Assembly: GCF_014898815.1 (NCBI RefSeq)
Contig: NW_026515516.1
Coordinates: forward strand, 1,364,001-1,428,000
Direction: 5' to 3'
DNA: 64,000 nucleotides
Source: Panonychus citri
Lineage: Eukaryota; Arthropoda; Arachnida; Trombidiformes; Tetranychidae
Shown: positions 61,179 through 64,000 of the stretch, piece by piece
How positions within the stretch are numbered: position 1 is the stretch's first letter
How the letters are laid out: every line of letters starts with the position of its first letter
Translations under genes and position numbers: made by a program
Notes under the pieces: model-generated
Databases searched by the model: none
What the model saw: the letters and a program-made list of their open reading frames with translations, nothing else
What the model was told of the DNA's origin: nothing

Positions 61179-62200
61179 ATGGAAGGCTCAGTTAGAAGGA
61201 AAATTTTATTCTCATCTATTTGTGCTATTTGTCATGAAAATGGTTTCGCTTATGCTGAAAGACCTGCAGTTGAAACTTTACTGGAAATGTTGCAATCACT
61301 TATTTGTGAAATTGGACGAACAAGCCGCCAATACTGTGAACATGGTGGACGAACCGAGCCCAATGTTGCCGATATTGATATAGCACTTGTTTGCCTTGGT
61401 ATTAGGTCAGACGGTATTCCTGATTATGCTAAAAGATCAGAACGGATTGTGTTACCACCGCCAGGGAAAGCACCTAGTCAACCAATGCCTAAAATATTAC
61501 AAGCGGGTGATAAGAAACCACTGCCACCTTATATTCCAGATTATTTTCCATCATTTCCAGGTAATCATCGTTTCTTGGAAAGTTGTTGAGAAAAAATTCC
61601 GATTGTGCTCATAATTTTTACGCGGGAAATCATTTTTACTCTCAGCTATTTTTATCGGTTTGGCTTTAAGCTAATTGAATTGGTCATTCACAGGTTAAAT
61701 TACTAATGTATCTCTTTTTCTCTGCCTTATATTCAACAGATGCTCATGCTTATATTAGGACGCCAACATATAAACAACCGGTGACTGAGTATGAAGCAAT
61801 TAGAGAGAAATCGGCTACTCAAAAGCGAGATGTTGAAAGAGCGTTAACTAGATTTATGGCTAAAACCGGAGAAAATGCAGTATCTCATTCACTTTTTCCC
61901 GATGAACAATTATCTAATCTTTATCCATTAATTGAACCTAAATTAAAATCAAACGTTTATCTAGAAGCTCTTTTACCAAAAGATCAGATATTTGAGGATG
62001 AAGATGAAGACACAACGGAAGATAAAGAATCACCAAGAAAATCGTCTCTTAACAAACCATCAACTTCTGGTGAAGCTCAAGGAGGTGAAACGGAAGCTAA
62101 TTCAGCAAATGCTACAAGTGAAAATCCTCCACAAGAAGCAGAAGTTCTTGACAATCCATATTTAAGAGAACCCAAGTTGTACAATGCTTCGTCTTCTTGA
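61179..62200 (+). CDS. TAF8: Transcription initiation factor TFIID subunit 8 (TAF8)
   Basis: Exons 61179-61560 and 61740-62200 join in frame (GTAATC donor, TTCAACAG acceptor), giving 280 residues. Residues 1-85 form a bromodomain-associated histone fold: ICAICHENGFAYAERPAVETLLEMLQ, RTSRQYCEHGGRTEPNVADIDIAL. The TAF8 signature follows: LPPYIPDYFPSFPDAHAYIRTPTYKQPV with TEYEAIREKSA. The C-terminal 80 residues are acidic and Ser/Pro-rich and look disordered. In TFIID, TAF8 pairs with TAF10 through the histone fold and bridges TAF2, helping RNA polymerase II promoter recognition. The length is close to known TAF8 proteins. The start is the ATG in GTGATGGAAGG. It converges with CSL4. Confidence 0.95.
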
Positions 62201-62578
62201 CCAAACTAAATCAACTTGAAACATTTGAGAAAATGTGTTTTTTTCTTCTATTTCTCTTCATGCCTTAATAACTGAACCATTTTGTAAAATTTACGGTTAC
62301 ACAATTCTTAAGATCACCTTATAAAGAACTAAATGAGTCCATTTCTACACAATTAAAATCCTCTGATAGTTGTGACCAGTCAAATTTTTGATTCCATAAC
62401 TTGAATTAAATCATTCGTTGCATAAATTCGTGTTTGAATGGAGATAATCAATATTTTGTTAATGAAATTGATTCATATTTACATGAATCTTGTCGTGAGA
62501 GATTCAATAGTCGTTGATTTGTTTAGCTCTCTAGTAATAGAGTTGTTAACAATATAAATCCCAACTATTCAATTCGAT

Positions 62579-63502
62579 TTAATCTAATTTAACGATTGGA
62601 GCTTTTGACTTTTCTTTGGTACTTTTAGTTAATTGGGCTACTTTTCGAGGTTCTTTCACTTTTGTTTCAGGACAAATCATCTCTGTCCAAGATACTGGAA
62701 CCATTAAAATACCTGAAAATTGGAGTTAAACCACAGAAATTAGTTTGAATTGTTAGTATAAGAGTTAATTAGTGATTAACATTTGAAAGTATTACCATTT
62801 TCACTTGCAGTAACAACACCAAACTCATTAGAAGCTGTTGTCAAGAGATAACCAAAATCGGAAAGACCAATAATTTTACATATAATTAAATCTCCAGGTC
62901 GAAAACAGGAATACAAATCGACATTATCTTTATCTGTTTCACGAACATCCTCTTTTCTAATAATCGCTTTGAAGGGTCTTTTCAACATAACATCAGCTAT
63001 ACATTGAATTAAACATTTACATTGAGTTGAAGTGACTTTATCTATTTGACATGTAACAATATCACCAGTCAAAGGGACTTTCCGAGTGATACCACCACAA
63101 GAAACAACTTCAACAATATTCTACACCAAAATGAGAAAAGACAAGAAAAGAAGGAAAAACAAAATCGAAAATAAACAAAAAATGAAACAATTAAAAAGGA
63201 AAAAAAACAAAACAAAAGAAAATAAAAGAAAAGAAAAATTAACAAACCATTTCTTCATTTTGGTTAACATTAACTTTACCAGCAAGAGCAGCATAAATAT
63301 AAGATCCTTTGATAAACGTTCCTCTACCACCTAGATTTTTCTCATCGGCGACACTCAATCGATCACCTTGATAGAAAATAAAGAAGAAACAACAATCAAT
63401 TTAAAAATAAAAAGCAAAAGAATTAAACCAAATTAACTAACCTGGAACACAAAACATTTTAGAAAAAAATTGTTTTCTTTTCTCAAATGGAAAACCAGAC
63501 AT
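62579..63502 (-). CDS. CSL4: Exosome complex component CSL4 (EXOSC1), four exons
   Basis: Exons are 63442-63502, 63248-63366, 62796-63120 and 62579-62712; all introns are short (75-127 bp), use GT-AG and keep frame, giving 212 residues. The N-terminal part reads FCVPGDRLS, then GRGTFIKGSYIYAALAGKV, typical of CSL4. The S1-type RNA-binding domain follows: LTGDIVTCQIDKVTSTQCKCLI, KAIIRKEDVRETDKDNVDLYSCFRPGDLIICKIIGLSDFGYLLTT, NEFGVV. The C-terminus has VPVSWTEMICPET and a basic tail, as in the zinc-ribbon end of the family, with only one Cys visible there. CSL4 caps the exosome ring and helps recruit cofactors; RRP41, encoded 10 kb away, is in the same complex. The human protein is 195 residues. 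Confidence 0.93.
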
Positions 63503-63662
63503 GAGAATCACGTGATTCTATCGATACATCGATTGTTGTTCCAATCAAATTAACGGCGAAAATTCAAAAACTGTTTACATTTTAATTTCTCTTTTTTTTG
63601 TCAACTTTTCTTTCTTTTCTTATTTATTTTTAATTGTTTTTTAATTTTCTCTCATTTAAATA
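63503..63662. promoter_or_regulatory. Compact divergent promoter between CSL4 and the next gene
   Basis: Only 160 bp separate the two divergent start codons. The interval contains CACGTGATT (E-box-like, near 63510) and a TATCGATACATCGAT word near 63520 containing ATCGATA (DREF-like TATCGATA). Such motifs are known from housekeeping promoters of insects; here they are sequence matches only. Confidence 0.5.
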
Positions 63663-64000
63663 ATGACTGATTCGTATGATTCAATTGTGTCCGATGCTGC
63701 AGAATTTTGTTCCAAGCTGGAAAATGTCAGGGAAAATCTTCTTCCACCAAAGTTTCTCAGCAAGAGCAAGAATACAATGCAACATGAAATTGAACAAAGT
63801 GAGTAAACAATTTAATTTGATTTAGAATTTTTTTTTCTTCTCATTTCAATCAACAATTAATGTATTTTGCGATTTGTGATTAATTTACTCTAGTTTTCTC
63901 TTTGTTTCTGTCTCTTGTGATTTCTTTGTTTGGTTTTCTAAATGGTAGAGATGAGAGATGAAGTTAAAACTCTTAAATCATTACGAGATGAATGTACAAA
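63663..64000 (+). CDS. 5' end of a gene, coiled-coil-like product, cut by the window
   Basis: Exon 1 is 63663-63798 (GTGAGT donor); exon 2 begins at 63949 after GGTAG and runs off the window. The visible part starts MTDSYDSIVSDAAEFCSKLENV, continues through NLLPPKFLSKSKNT and KMRDEVKTLKSLRDEC, and has heptad-like spacing of Leu, Val and charged residues. No domain can be named from about 60 residues. Confidence 0.6.

Overview
This is a nuclear segment of an AT-rich animal genome. Genes are split by short GT-AG introns (59-252 bp), there are no ribosome binding sites or operons, and the housekeeping genes are typical of metazoans (exosome subunits RRP41 and CSL4, RNase P p38, TFIID subunit TAF8). 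Small secreted cystatins and (TTAGG) telomere-like units suggest an arthropod. The compact introns and the style of the noncoding DNA (GA/TC tracts, GATGAT runs) would fit a mite such as a spider mite, but that assignment is inference.

Layout. 1-4142 is noncoding. 4143-13349 is the most unusual region: a candidate 9.2-kb DNA transposon bounded by an 11-bp inverted terminal match and subterminal CTCCAAA/TTTGGAG repeats, including two CCGACTCCA palindromes. It carries a minus-strand Tnp2-like (CACTA/CMC-type) transposase broken by reading-frame changes. Divergently, on the plus strand, it carries two related genes with a BEN-like C-terminal domain and a shared intron position. The first is open over 540 codons; the second is frameshifted. 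13350-36170 is a long gene-free stretch full of GA/TC microsatellites and GATGAT runs.

36.2-42.5 kb is a small accessory cluster. It holds a long inverted repeat next to a possible ABCG transporter fragment, a secreted small protein, an intronless ZIP zinc-transporter pseudogene, one intact divergent cystatin, one cystatin pseudogene and a sequence that looks like the flank of a third, lost cystatin copy. 42.5-52.0 kb is again gene-free.

52.0-64.0 kb is gene-dense and mostly intact: RRP41, a divergent unknown gene, two tandem short-chain dehydrogenases (the second with a one-base frameshift), an unknown secreted protein, a 275-bp MITE-like element with internal (TTAGG)3, RPP38, TAF8, CSL4 and the 5' end of a further gene. 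RRP41 and CSL4 belong to the same complex, and RPP38 also acts in RNA processing. No sign of co-regulation is visible beyond closely spaced divergent starts. Exon boundaries were set by eye from GT-AG signals and frame continuity.
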